Source of the DNA: CBDCYS01 sp965226245
GTDB lineage: Bacteria > Acidobacteriota > Terriglobia > Bryobacterales > UBA6623
Length of the DNA stretch: 64,000 bases
NCBI GenBank assembly: GCA_965226245.1
Contig: CBDDCL010000015.1
Location: forward strand, 1-64,000
Reading direction: 5' to 3'
Part shown: one piece after another, positions 53,489 through 62,329 of the stretch
Position numbering within the stretch: position 1 is the first letter of the stretch
Layout of the letters: each line of letters opens with the position of its first letter
Notes under the pieces: model-generated
What the model saw: only the letters and a program-made list of their open reading frames with translations
What the model was told of the DNA's origin: nothing
The model's database searches: none
Program-made: the position numbers and the translations under genes

Positions 53489-54328
53489 TCATCCGCCGAG
53501 CGGAAGCACGAACTTCCACCCTTCATCAAGCCGCTGCTGCAGCCGGCTGCGAGCGTCGCCACATCCGCAGATGACAGTGCTCTGCGCCTTGCACGCTTCG
53601 AGAACCGTCTGAAAGGCGGCATCGACTTCGGGATGGTTCTGCTCGCCAGGCGCTGGTCCGAGGCCGAGGTCGATGCTCATGTCGCCCGGCACGACCATGA
53701 TTGCGCTGACCGGCGCCTCCAGGATCTCGGTGATGTTCGCGACAGCTTCGGCCGATTCGATCAAGACCACGGCGAAGAGCTCGCCCTCGGGATTGAGGGG
53801 CCACACGTCGGCCTTGCGGTGGTATTCCGCGACGTCCGCCACGCCCCACAGACGCACCGCTCTCGCCGGCCCCCAGCCCCGCTCGCCGCGCGGCTCGGGC
53901 TGCGCCGCATCCCGCATCGGAGGGTAGCGCATGGCGCGCACCAGCCTGACAGCTTCTTCTTTGGTGTCGACGTGCGGCAGCACGACGCCGAAGGCGCCCA
54001 GGTCCAGCACCTGCTTGACGGCCCACCTGAAGTCCTCGTCGCCATCTTGCGGAATACGCACGATCGGCGTCAGCTTCAGCCGGCCCTCGACATCGCGGTC
54101 CTGAGCCATCTCGGACAGGATCGATACCAGCCGCTCGCCCGAGAACGGCGAGTGTTCCATGTCGATGAAGCGCCACTCCTGATCTTCGACCGCGGGTCGT
54201 CCGTCTTCGAGCGCCTCGATGACTTTGTTCAGCCGGGTTCGCTCTTGCGCGCGACCCGGCTGCGGTGCGGTCAGCGCCCCAAAGCCGAGGGCGAGGGCGA
54301 CAGTCAGAGTTAAACGTCGCCATGTCAT
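53489..54328 (-). CDS. HpcH/HpaI aldolase/citrate lyase-family protein with signal peptide
   Basis: This 279-residue protein starts MTWRRLTLTVALALGFGALT, followed by an AQ cleavage site, so it is likely exported. The TIM-barrel family motifs are RFIDMEHSPFSGERLVSILS, LKLTPIVRIPQ, QVLDLGAFGVVLPHVDTKEE and LFAVVLIESAEAVANITEIL. Cytoplasmic relatives cleave 4-hydroxy-2-oxo acids with a divalent metal; the exported Acidobacteria versions have no known substrate. A stretch with no gene but a kinase remnant lies directly upstream. Confidence 0.83.
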   Translation of the reverse strand: MTWRRLTLTVALALGFGALTAPQPGRAQERTRLNKVIEALEDGRPAVEDQEWRFIDMEHSPFSGERLVSILSEMAQDRDVEGRLKLTPIVRIPQDGDEDFRWAVKQVLDLGAFGVVLPHVDTKEEAVRLVRAMRYPPMRDAAQPEPRGERGWGPARAVRLWGVADVAEYHRKADVWPLNPEGELFAVVLIESAEAVANITEILEAPVSAIMVVPGDMSIDLGLGPAPGEQNHPEVDAAFQTVLEACKAQSTVICGCGDARSRLQQRLDEGWKFVLPLGG

Positions 54329-54359
54329 CGAAGGACGTGCCGAGTGTGTCTTTCTCATT

Positions 54360-54503
54360 TGGGACCTCCAACTTATTTCGCAGCTCCCCGAACGACCAGA
54401 TGTCGCTGCGGCGATCGACATCGGCCCCCTGGGCCTGCTCAGGCGACATGCAGGCCATCGTGCCAAGAGTGGAGCCGCCGCGCGTCAGCTTCGAGGAGGA
54501 CAT
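54360..54503 (-). pseudogene. Ser/Thr protein kinase remnant
   Basis: The frame reads MSSSKLTRGGSTLGTMACMS, then PEQAQGADVDRRSDIWSFGE. These are the activation-loop end, the SPEQA (APE-like) motif and the DxRSDIWSFG helix F of PknB-type kinases. The rest of the kinase is absent on both sides. It is a roughly 45-residue relic, out of frame with the HpcH/HpaI gene that follows. Confidence 0.75.
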
Positions 54504-55513
54504 TACTTTCGGAACACCGGTTGCACCCAGGCACGACGCAAGTTCGAGGCGGTGATCCTCGCGCGCACATATTGGTCGCCGGGCTGCAAGAAATACTCGG
54601 CGGGATTGTCAGAAGTCTTCTTCAGGACCTTGCCCCCGCGGCCAATGAATTCGACGGTGTATTTGATCCAATCTTCTTTCCTCATCTTGATTCGCAGGCC
54701 GTTCGGCAAACGGTGCACCGCTTCGAGTTCCACGCCGGTGGAAGCGTAAAACTCGCCAGAATTCAGCGCATCGAGTACCGCGTCAAGCGATAGCTCCGGG
54801 GCCTTTATGCAAATCCAGCCGCGACCGGGATTCGACAGCTCCGGCCCAAACCGCTTGAAGTCGTGCGCGTCGTCGACCGCAACACCGTAAAATTCCCGTC
54901 CCGCGCTCAGCATGACGTCCCACTGTTGCTCGGGGCCGGCGAAGGCTCCTCCCCCCAGATTGTTGGCCCGCGGGTGGCCATTGTAGATCTCAAGCAGCTT
55001 CACGTTTCGCAACTGCTCTAGCTGCTTGGGGGTGAGGGGCTGAGTGAAGCCGGGAGGGTTCAGCCAGGGCAGGCCGCCAGCCTTCTGGATGGCGTCTATG
55101 TTTTTCCGCAGAATCTCGAACGGGCTGTTGCCGACAGCCGGCAATACGGTGGAGCGCGGATTCAATGCGTTCACGTAAACTGGCGCGCCGTCGAACTTCG
55201 AGGTGACTTCTTCACCCCTGATGACTAGAAACCTGTCCTTGGCGGCGAAGATCGAGTTTAGCCCCTCCGTCTCGGTCACAAAGTTATGGTCGTTGAGCAC
55301 CAGGAAGTTGTAGCGCTGTTCCTTGTACCAGCGCACAACCGCGTCAGGCGTGCTGTCGCCGTCGCTGTTGATCGTGTGCGCGTGGAGGTTGCCTTTGTAC
55401 CACTTCCACTCGCGCGCAGGAGCGGGTTGGGCCGCGAGTACTGTTGTCCACGCGAGGGCGATAGCAAGAATAGAGGCCACGTGACGAAAGATGGATTTCC
55501 CGGCGCCTGTCAT
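54503..55513 (-). CDS. Exported PHP-domain (metal-dependent phosphoesterase-like) protein
   Basis: This 336-residue protein begins MTGAGKSIFRHVASILAIAL and has a signal peptide ending near AAQPAPA. The PHP signature follows: WYKGNLHAHTINSDGDSTPD with a HxH metal pair, FLVLNDHNFV, VIRGEEVTS and the late VAVDDAHDFKRFG. This is the trinuclear-metal PHP fold. Substrates of secreted members are unknown. The frame also opens further upstream inside the 532-bp element (to 55603), but ATG 55513 is the natural start because the signal peptide begins there. It is 8 bp from the element edge. Confidence 0.84.
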   Translation of the reverse strand: MTGAGKSIFRHVASILAIALAWTTVLAAQPAPAREWKWYKGNLHAHTINSDGDSTPDAVVRWYKEQRYNFLVLNDHNFVTETEGLNSIFAAKDRFLVIRGEEVTSKFDGAPVYVNALNPRSTVLPAVGNSPFEILRKNIDAIQKAGGLPWLNPPGFTQPLTPKQLEQLRNVKLLEIYNGHPRANNLGGGAFAGPEQQWDVMLSAGREFYGVAVDDAHDFKRFGPELSNPGRGWICIKAPELSLDAVLDALNSGEFYASTGVELEAVHRLPNGLRIKMRKEDWIKYTVEFIGRGGKVLKKTSDNPAEYFLQPGDQYVRARITASNLRRAWVQPVFRK

Positions 55514-55520
55514 AATGGTA

Positions 55521-56052
55521 CCTGAATTATGCACAGATTCGCTTTGCGAGTGCGGCTGCGTTCGTAGCGGCTTGACGGCCGTCGTAAGGTGGGAGCTCGG
55601 CAACTGGTCTTTTGGCTTCTCCGTCCCCGGTTTCCCCTCCCGCCCAGAATCCGCGTCGGCAAAACCCCGCTCCGAAGTGGCGTGTTTCCAGTACGTTGCG
55701 GCCAGTGCATAAAATTTTATGCATAGCGCATAGCCAGGCTCTCAGATCAACGCCCTCTCGACTACCGGCGGCAAGCCGCCGTAGGGAGTCGGCTTCCTGC
55801 CGCGGAAGTTGTCAAGGCGTGGATGCCCCGATTTTATTGGGCTGCGAGACCGTCACGGCTGGGCCTTGTTTGACGGCCCTTTGGGAGCTATGCTGTTTTC
55901 GCTTGGTAACCATTTGGGTGACCTCCTTTGGGTTGGCTGGTGAAGCTGGAATCTTTGCCAGCCTACCTTTTTACCCCATGTTTTCGGGCGTTCCCCAATG
56001 GTCCCTTGCGGCTCAGCCCTCCTCAGGTGCACCCCGCAATGCATAATTCAGG
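55521..56052. mobile_element. 532-bp non-autonomous element, copy 2
   Basis: This copy has the same length and orientation as the one at 34534-35065, with a single visible difference (TCAGGTGCACC instead of TCAGATGCACC near the right end). The ends CCTGAATTATGCA/TGCATAATTCAGG are flanked by the 5-bp duplication TGGTA (55516-55520 and 56053-56057). It is inserted just upstream of the PHP gene, probably between promoter and start codon. Sequence 56058-56446 after it holds no gene. Confidence 0.9.
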
Positions 56053-56446
56053 TGGTATAAAACTACCACAAGTGGCTTGGCTTCCGTGTGCGAAGGCACA
56101 GCAGTTCCTGGGAATTATTGGACCCGGAGCTTCCCGTGATCTGCAAGCACCGACGGACCGATAGCTGTCGACGAATCATGTTCCGTCCACCCACCGACCG
56201 TCAGGAGGCGCTCAGGAGGACGTCAGAGGGGGCGAAAACTGAGCCAGATCAAGGGCCTGGACCGGGCCAAGCCGCCTAGCTAGTTTGCGGCGCAAGAATA
56301 CGTTTTTTGAAAAGGCCGGCGGCGCACGGGGCGAGGGTCCGTTTTGCACAGCGATACCCCTGCGGCGGGGCTCGGCGCAGGGTTGAAGGTTGGGGAGTGG
56401 GGGAATGCAATGGCGGCGCAACAGGCGGAACAAGAGTCGGCCCGGC

Positions 56447-56655
56447 TCAGCTGCTGTCGCAGGCGGCCATCAGGCGGCCCATGTTGATCAGGTTGTCGGC
56501 GAGAACGCCCAACCCCACCCAGCGTTTCATGCCGTCCGGGCCGCGGTAGCGGCAGCGGTCCAAACCATGTCTCCTCTTCAGTAAGCTGATGCGCCCTTCC
56601 GATCCCGCCCGCCACCTCTGCGCCCGCCGGAACCAGCGTTTCTTTTGCTGTCGCC
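56447..56655 (-). pseudogene. Transposase C-terminal fragment (ISNCY-like DDE type)
   Basis: The frame ends KKRWFRRAQRWRAGSEGRIS, then LLKRRHGLDRCRYRGPDGMK and RWVGLGVLADNLINMGRLMA. The EGRISxLKRRHG motif contains the catalytic Glu of this transposase group. Only about 65 residues remain, and it abuts an IS1634 fragment on the other strand. The exact IS family is a judgement from memory of this motif. Confidence 0.6.
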
Positions 56656-56659
56656 GCCG

Positions 56660-57425
56660 CTCGGGATGGCGCGCTGGCTGGAAACCGAGTTCGTCTGCGG
56701 CCGCCGCTGGCTGCCGGCCTGGCGCGACGACGACGAGCGCCGCCGCAGCCGCTCGCGGGTGCGCGTCCAAGACGCCCAGCTCAACGGCTGGTAGCGCACC
56801 CTCGACGCTCTGGCCGCGCACAGGACGACGATCGAAAAGCAACTGTTCCTCAGGCTGCGCGATTTGTTTTCGCTGCGCGCCGAGATGGTTTTCTACGACC
56901 TGACCTCGACGTATTTCCAAGGCAGCGGGCCGGGCTGGCGCGGCACGGCTACTCGCGCGACGGCCAACCGCGCCAGCGCCAAGTCTTGGTCGGGGTGGTG
57001 CGGGTCGACGGCTGGCCGATCGCCCATCATGTGTTTCGCGGCAACTTGCACGACGCCCAGACGGTCGAGCCGGTGCTCGCGGACCTGCGGCGCCGCTTCG
57101 GCCTGCAGCGGGTGGTGTTCGTCGGCGACCGCGGCATGATGAGGAGCGAGAATCTGGACCGGATTCGTTCGCGGGGACAGGGCTATTTGCTGGGGCTCAA
57201 GCGGCGCCGCAACGAGCAGGTGCGGCGCTACATCGAGCAGGCGCAAGGCCCTTGGCAAGATTGCCCGGCCGGGATTACGGCCCGCGAAAAGGCCGTCCCG
57301 CCGCGCACGCGGGTGCAGGAAGTGGCCGGCGAGGAAGCGGGCGTGCGGGTGTTTGTGGTGGACAGCGAGCAGCGGCGGGAGTACGAACAGGGGCAGCGGG
57401 AAAAGGCCATGGAGGCGCTGCGACC
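56660..57425 (+). pseudogene. IS1634-family transposase remnant with a nonsense codon and a frameshift
   Basis: The sequence reads FVCGRRWLPAWRDDDERRRS, then after an in-frame TAG at about 56791 continues RLRDLFSLRAEMVFYDLTST. After a shift near 56930 it gives LARHGYSRDGQPRQRQVLVG, VVRVDGWPIAHHVFRGNLHD and RVVFVGDRGMM. These are successive parts of the IS1634 (IS4-like) DDE transposase. It stops near 57425, so the C-terminal catalytic Glu region is lost. It is non-functional. Confidence 0.8.
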
Positions 57426-57586
57426 CAGCCCAAAAACCGCGCATGTAGTGGCACAACCGACAACCCAACTCCATGGTTTCAACAACATACAGCGATTTAT
57501 GACAAACATGGGCTAGGCAGTAGCGGGCTGTTCAGGAAACCGAGGAAACCGGAAGAAACCGGCAACGGCAAGCTGTAGAGAAATTC

Positions 57587-58037
57587 GGCTCTTCCGGGTT
57601 TTTAGTGGCTGACGGCGGTGAGTGACGGGGCTCTCGCCCCTGTGAGGCCGACCTCGGAGCCTGCTTCGGTGCCAGTAGAGGGCTTTGTGACAACTCTACG
57701 GAACCCAAGACAGGCCAGCGACGGCGGTTGGCCAAAAGAATGTACTGATAAACAAAGAGTTACGTGTCGAGCAAGGCTGGCGAGTAGTCGTACAGTCTCC
57801 CGGAGGCTGTGAAATGCTGATCCCCAAAGGGTACCCAGTGGCCTCACTCAAACAGACAACTCCTTGTTTATCAGTTCCTTATTCTTTGACAAGTTGCCCT
57901 CGGCTGGGCTGGCGTGTAGGTCTTTTGGGAACTTCCTGGCCTCTCTTTGGGCTTCGATGTGAGTGCGGCCGACGTCGGGGTCGGCGGGATGGAGGAGCCG
58001 CTACCCGTTGGCAACCCACTAAAAACCCGGAAGAGCC
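57587..58037. mobile_element. 451-bp ISL3-type MITE
   Basis: Perfect 22-bp terminal inverted repeats, GGCTCTTCCGGGTTTTTAGT plus GG, lie at 57587-57608 and 58016-58037. They are flanked by an 8-bp direct repeat AGAAATTC (57579-57586 and 58038-58045), the target size of ISL3. The right end of the ISL3 copy at 14.3 kb is nearly the same. Inside is a second inverted repeat, ACTGATAAACAAAGAGTT (57744-57761) against 57858-57875. There is no transposase frame, so it depends on an ISL3 enzyme in trans. Sequence 58046-58379 holds no supported gene. Confidence 0.88.
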
Positions 58038-58379
58038 AGAAATTCGTTCGGTGGCGGCTTGTCGATAGCGAAACCAAAAGCCTTACGTGGGCCGGCTTCA
58101 CCGAACAACCGCACTGCAACAGCTTCCTATTTTTGGAACCCAACGACAACCCCAGCTCTTCAAAGGGCAACCCGAACCAGAAGATGCGAACTTCGCGGGC
58201 GCACTGCCTAACGTAGAGGACACGGACCCTGAGAGCCGCGGTCCTGAGGCCAGCGCTCAGCCCCAGGTAAAACGGCCGGCCCTGGCGAAGACAAGCCACG
58301 TGAACGTAGCTTCGGCGGCGTCCCCGAACGCCCCAAAGGGGCGGAGTCGAAACCGTTGCTGTGAATTGTTTCCCCGCTA

Positions 58380-59406
58380 ATGGGGTATTTAGTTGACTCC
58401 AGTAGCCACTACATCTTGGGGGTGGGGGTGCCGGCCCTGGTGGCCTCGACCATTGTCTTATAGGGAGCAGGGTCGGCGGCGACCGCCTGCTGGAGGAGGC
58501 GATAGAAAAGTTTGCCGCGCGACCGTGAGGTCCGCCGGTTGAAGCGGAACGTGAACTCGTCCAGGTAGTAGTCCAAATACTCGTGACTGACAGCCCCCTG
58601 GTGGGTCCCCAACAGCCAGCGCTTTAGCAGAGAGGCGACACGATGGACTCTCGGCAGCAGCTTACTCGCCGATTGCCGCTTCCCGCGCAGCACGGTGACT
58701 TCATGGCGGTATCCTTTGTTCTCCAATCCCGCATAGCCTTCCCAGCCGTCGGTGTGCACGAGGCTGCCAGGTTGGATAGCTTCTTCGACAAAGGCTTCCA
58801 AGCTCGCCGCTGAGGCATCCGCGATCCGACGGAGCCGGATGCGACCCATACCGCGCCCATCCTCCTCGGCAGCAACCGCAACTAACGCTTTGCCAACCAT
58901 TTCGCGACCTCGGACGCCCTCTTCGACTCCGCCCACATACGTTTCGTCCACCTCCACCCGGCCGACCAGCCGATTGCGACCGGGGCGCACCATGGCGCGG
59001 CGGAACTTGTGCAGCCAGGTCCAGGCGGTTACATAGCTACCCAAACCCAAGACCCGCTGCAACTCCAGCGCGCTGGCCCCGCCTTTTTGCGTTGTCACCC
59101 ACCAAGCCGCCCGGAACCACAACGTCAAGGGCTTGCGGGTGTCCTGGAAAATCGTGCCCGCCGTCACCGAGGCCTGGTAACCGCAGTCGGCGCAGAGCAG
59201 CAGATTGCGTTTGCTGGCCCATGAGGACTGGATCCCACAGCGCGGGCACACGAACCCCTCCGGCCAGCGCAGCTTCAGCAGGTACTCCCGGCACGCCTCC
59301 TCGGTCGAGAATCGAGCTTCCAACTCGACGAGGTTTCGGGGGTAGTCCTCCTTCATGCCCCCAACCACAACATATTGTGGCTACTGGAGTCAACTAAATA
59401 CCCCAT
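58380..59406 (-). mobile_element. IS1595-family insertion sequence, intact
   Basis: Thirty-base terminal inverted repeats (beginning ATGGGGTATTTAGTTGACTC) lie at 58380-58409 and 59377-59406 and are perfect. They are flanked by the 8-bp direct repeat CCCCGCTA (58372-58379 and 59407-59414), the usual IS1595 target size. It is 1027 bp with one full-length transposase gene on the minus strand. Of the complete elements seen, this is the only one with an undamaged transposase. Confidence 0.93.
58409..59368 (-). CDS. IS1595-family transposase
   Basis: This 319-residue protein (GTG 59368, or ATG 59356 reading MKEDYPRNLVELEARF) has an N-terminal zinc ribbon (FVCPRCG with LLLCADCGYQ). The ISXO2-like catalytic domain follows: VGRVEVDETYVGGVEEG, SLVHTDGWEGYAGLENKGYR and the C-terminal EYLDYYLDEFTFRFNRRTSR. 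No frame break is present and the ends of the element are perfect, so it is probably active. It may also be able to mobilise related deleted copies. Confidence 0.93.
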   Translation of the reverse strand: MVGGMKEDYPRNLVELEARFSTEEACREYLLKLRWPEGFVCPRCGIQSSWASKRNLLLCADCGYQASVTAGTIFQDTRKPLTLWFRAAWWVTTQKGGASALELQRVLGLGSYVTAWTWLHKFRRAMVRPGRNRLVGRVEVDETYVGGVEEGVRGREMVGKALVAVAAEEDGRGMGRIRLRRIADASAASLEAFVEEAIQPGSLVHTDGWEGYAGLENKGYRHEVTVLRGKRQSASKLLPRVHRVASLLKRWLLGTHQGAVSHEYLDYYLDEFTFRFNRRTSRSRGKLFYRLLQQAVAADPAPYKTMVEATRAGTPTPKM

Positions 59407-59465
59407 CCCCGCTATACGCCCGCCGGTGGTGACTTTGAGCGCCATCTCGCCGCCCGCTCGGACTT

Positions 59466-59687
59466 CTAGGCGGCGACTTCGACATAGTCGACGGACGAAC
59501 TCGGCTCCGGGATTGGCTCACCCAACTCCCGCATCACCTCGAAGTGGGTCGCCAAAGCGTCCTGGAAGTTTCGCCGCGTTTCTTCCCCGGTATCGCCCAC
59601 CGCCGCGCAGCCGGGCACGTCCGGGGAATAAGCGGAGTATCCGGTACCGGTCTTTTCAATCACCAGCGCGTAACGCTTCGGACTCAT
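59466..59687 (-). CDS. hicB: HicB-type antitoxin
   Basis: This 73-residue protein reads MSPKRYALVIEKTGTGYSAY, then SPDVPGCAAVGDTGEETRRN, the partial RNase-H-like fold of HicB. The C-terminus is short, with no clear DNA-binding helix-turn-helix or ribbon-helix-helix, so it is the minimal HicB type. Its start overlaps the stop of the HicA toxin gene by four bases. Confidence 0.88.
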   Translation of the reverse strand: MSPKRYALVIEKTGTGYSAYSPDVPGCAAVGDTGEETRRNFQDALATHFEVMRELGEPIPEPSSSVDYVEVAA

Positions 59688-59875
59688 TGCAAGCCTGCTT
59701 TCTTGAGTATAGCGTTCAGCGTACCTGGCGCCAGTTCCTTTCCCATATTGCCCGGTACGGTGATGACGTAGCGCTGCTCGGCGTGCTTGAAGTGCCAATG
59801 GCTACCCTTCGATCGAATTTCTTTCCAGCCATGCTTTTCGAGCAACCGGATCACTCCCCGCACCTTCATCGGCAT
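59684..59875 (-). CDS. hicA: HicA-type mRNA interferase toxin
   Basis: This 63-residue double-stranded-RNA-binding-like protein starts MPMKVRGVIRLLEKHGWKEI and has the catalytic His in KGSHWHFKH, followed by ITVPGNMGKELAPGTLNAIL. HicA cleaves mRNA and is neutralised by HicB. It is first in the two-gene operon. It lies 60 bp beyond the right target duplication of the IS1595 element, so the element did not break it. Confidence 0.9.
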   Translation of the reverse strand: MPMKVRGVIRLLEKHGWKEIRSKGSHWHFKHAEQRYVITVPGNMGKELAPGTLNAILKKAGLQ

Positions 59876-60119
59876 GACGCTCTATGCTAAGGGGTCACAC
59901 AAACCAAGCCGAGAGGGGGTTCTGGCGCCTGCGCTCACCCCCAATCCCGCCAAGAGTGAAAAAACGAACCCAATCCCCCAATCCGCACAAAACCATCAAT
60001 CCAAAAACCAGTCACGCTAATTTAAAACATTTATTCTCTTTAAAACCATACATTTAAAGAAAGCCACCCCGAATTGCCCTCCCGCCGCCTGCTAGCCTGA
60101 ATATAAGGACCGACACCAT

Positions 60120-60860
60120 ATGAGCAAACCAACCAGAGCCAATCGCTCCAACGTCCGCCACGACGGACTCACTCCCGGCCAAGAACGCGCCATCCTAGCC
60201 ATGCTCACCGGGCGCTCCATCGCCGCCGCCGCGCGCCAGGCCGACGTCGGTCAAAGCACCCTGCGCCGCTGGATCCGCGAGGACGACAACTTCTAAGAAA
60301 AACTAAGCCAGTTCCGCGAGGAAGCCCTTTCGCACGCCGCCCTGCTGCTTCAGCAAGGCGCCGCCACGGCCGTCTTCATCATGCACGTACTCATCCAATC
60401 CGAAGGCCGCATCGATCCGGGACGAGTCTCGCTCATCAAAACTGCCATCGAGTTCGCCTTCCGCGCAGCCGTCTACTGCGACATCATCGAACGCGTCAAG
60501 GCTCTCGAGAAGGCCCAGCGCCAAAACCAGCCCGCTGGCGACAATCCGCGCCCGACAGCCGCCCGAAGCCAACCCCGAAACGGAGCCGCGCGCGTCAGTA
60601 AGCGGTTTCCTCTAGTTCGCGATCAGCCAGTGTTGGAGACAAGCACTTCGCAAAACCCCCAGCCGCGAAAAGGGAATTTTCCGAGACCTGCTCGAACCTG
60701 CCCAGGCCCCTCAGTCAAGCACCGCCGGAATTTTCCGAGATCTGCTCGGACCTGCTTACTCCGCACCCACGCGTGGGCGAACGGGCCATGCACCACACAC
60801 CCGCCGCCGGGCGTTTTTCGATTCTTTCTAGGCGCTAGAATGAAAGTGCCGTGTCACTAG
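60120..60860 (+). pseudogene. Helix-turn-helix phage-type protein with an in-frame stop codon
   Basis: From ATG 60120 the frame reads LTPGQERAILAMLTGRSIAA, then ARQADVGQSTLRRWIREDDN, a homeodomain-like helix-turn-helix of the phBC6A51 kind, and meets TAA at 60294. Beyond it the same frame continues EKLSQFREEALSHAALLLQQ and LIKTAIEFAFRAAVYCDIIE, the helical second half of such proteins. A single nonsense mutation therefore splits an otherwise intact gene. The tail after about 60600 contains a duplicated GGAATTTTCCGAGA sequence (60671 and 60729) and is probably not coding. The stretch 59876-60119 upstream holds no gene. Confidence 0.65.
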
Positions 60861-61735
60861 CCATCCTGCGCCAGATCAGCGGGGCTCTGAGGACCCTCAA
60901 CCCAAACACGGTCCGCGCACAGGCCGACCGTCCGGTAACCGTCGGGATCCTGGCTGCGGATGAGGCCTTTTTCGGGCGTGTCGTCTCGTTTTTGGTACCG
61001 GAAGGTTTATCCGAGGCCAAGGCCGCCGAGGCGGGCAGGCACATCTTGCGTCTGGCTTCGGAGGAGGACTTTGACCGCTGCCAGTTCGGTTTTGCCGAGC
61101 CTGGCCTGCCGCACCCGCGTCATTTTTACCCCTTCGATTGGCGAAACCCGGATGCCGCGGTGGAAACCGTGCTCAAAGAGCAGCAAGAGCTTTGGGTTCC
61201 CATCGCGCGCCGCTTTGTCGCCTTTCGCGATCCGGTCATCGAACGCATCATCTGGAAAGTCAGCAAAGAAAACGCCATGTTCACCGTCGCCACAGCACTG
61301 CCGAACGTGATTCCAAGCATCGTCAGTCTGCCCTGGGCCATCGGCGAATTCGCATCCGACACGGCATTCCTGACGATGAACCAGGTGCGGATGGCGTTCT
61401 TGATCGCGGCGGCAAGCGACTGCGAGGTGGGCTATTCGAAGCAGCGCGCCCAGATCGCTTCGATCGTCGCGGCGGCTTTCGGCTGGCGCGCGGCCGCCCG
61501 CGAGCTGGTCTCGAAGATCCCCGCCGGAGGAGGCCTGCTCTCCAAAGGTTTGATTTCGTTCGCGGGCACCTACGTCGTCGGCAAAGGGCTCGACCGTCTG
61601 CTGCGCATCGGCCGCCATTTAACCCGCGAAGAAAAGAACCGCATGTACCTTGAAGCCTACGAGCGAGGGAAGGAAGTCGTCGGCGCCATCGTCGAGCGCT
61701 TTTCAGGCAGAGTCAGGCTGGTTCGAAGCGCCTGA
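60851..61735 (+). CDS. DUF697-domain protein
   Basis: This 294-residue protein starts from GTG 60851 with SLAILRQISGALRTLNPNTV. Residues 30-130 look like a degenerate GTPase-like or regulatory segment (VTVGILAADEAFFGRVVSFL). Residues 150-270 are the helical DUF697 domain (ATALPNVIPSIVSLPWAIGE, then ASIVAAAFGWRAAARELVSK). DUF697 proteins, related to YcjF, are mostly membrane-associated with two hydrophobic helices and have no defined activity. The length is complete. Confidence 0.72.
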   Translation: MSLAILRQISGALRTLNPNTVRAQADRPVTVGILAADEAFFGRVVSFLVPEGLSEAKAAEAGRHILRLASEEDFDRCQFGFAEPGLPHPRHFYPFDWRNPDAAVETVLKEQQELWVPIARRFVAFRDPVIERIIWKVSKENAMFTVATALPNVIPSIVSLPWAIGEFASDTAFLTMNQVRMAFLIAAASDCEVGYSKQRAQIASIVAAAFGWRAAARELVSKIPAGGGLLSKGLISFAGTYVVGKGLDRLLRIGRHLTREEKNRMYLEAYERGKEVVGAIVERFSGRVRLVRSA

Positions 61736-61870
61736 TCGGCCGGCGGTTCGAAATCCCCGTAGCGCGGGGCTCGCAGAGACCCGCGGCCTTTGGATCTGTC
61801 GAGTTGCCCGCGATGATCGGCGCGGTAACATAGGAGCAGGCACGAACCGGCGGAATTCAAGGAGTCGATT

Positions 61871-62329
61871 TTGTTGTTTCTTTCATCAGTTATGACGCGT
61901 CTTGCGGCCCGGGCCTGCTTTGTTGCCGTGGCTCTGGCATGCGCGGCGGCCCATGGTCAAGCCGAAGCGGTGGAAATCATCCGGGGCCGCCTCGCAGCCG
62001 AATCCGGACAACCGCCGCCCGAAGACAAGCCGCTTGTCTTGATCAGCTCCCAACCGAAGGGAGACAACGGCAAGAAAGTCACGCTCCTCGGAGATGAGTT
62101 TTCCGAAGGCCAGTTGCGGGACCCCCGCTTAGCCGGCCGCGAGTGGGAATTCGAGGGGGAATTCACGCCCGGCGGCAGCTTTTCCATACACAAACTCTTC
62201 ACCTTGAAAGAAGGCAAACGCCATCGAGTCACCTACTATTGCGAGGTCTGCCACATCTACACCCACGAGCCCGGCCGCTGCATGTGTTGCCAGGACGAGA
62301 CCGAACTCCAGGAAATCCCTGAAGAATGA
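61871..62329 (+). CDS. Exported small Cys-rich protein with CxxCH and CxCC motifs
   Basis: This protein of about 152 residues has a signal peptide (MTRLAARACFVAVALACAAA and on to the HGQ cleavage region). TTG 61871 is taken as the start because AAGGAG lies 6 bases upstream; ATG 61892 lacks such a site. The C-terminal part reads YYCEVCHIYTHEPGRCMCCQ, a likely metal-binding knuckle. CEVCH could in principle bind haem, but a CxxC...CxCC zinc or copper site is more plausible. It overlaps the aldose epimerase by four bases. The function is unknown. Confidence 0.7.
   Translation: MLFLSSVMTRLAARACFVAVALACAAAHGQAEAVEIIRGRLAAESGQPPPEDKPLVLISSQPKGDNGKKVTLLGDEFSEGQLRDPRLAGREWEFEGEFTPGGSFSIHKLFTLKEGKRHRVTYYCEVCHIYTHEPGRCMCCQDETELQEIPEE

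Noticed and set aside
61871..62329. Small Cys-rich protein as a c-type cytochrome
   Set aside because: A single CxxCH is followed at once by a CxCC, which fits a metal knuckle better than a haem site; kept only as an alternative.
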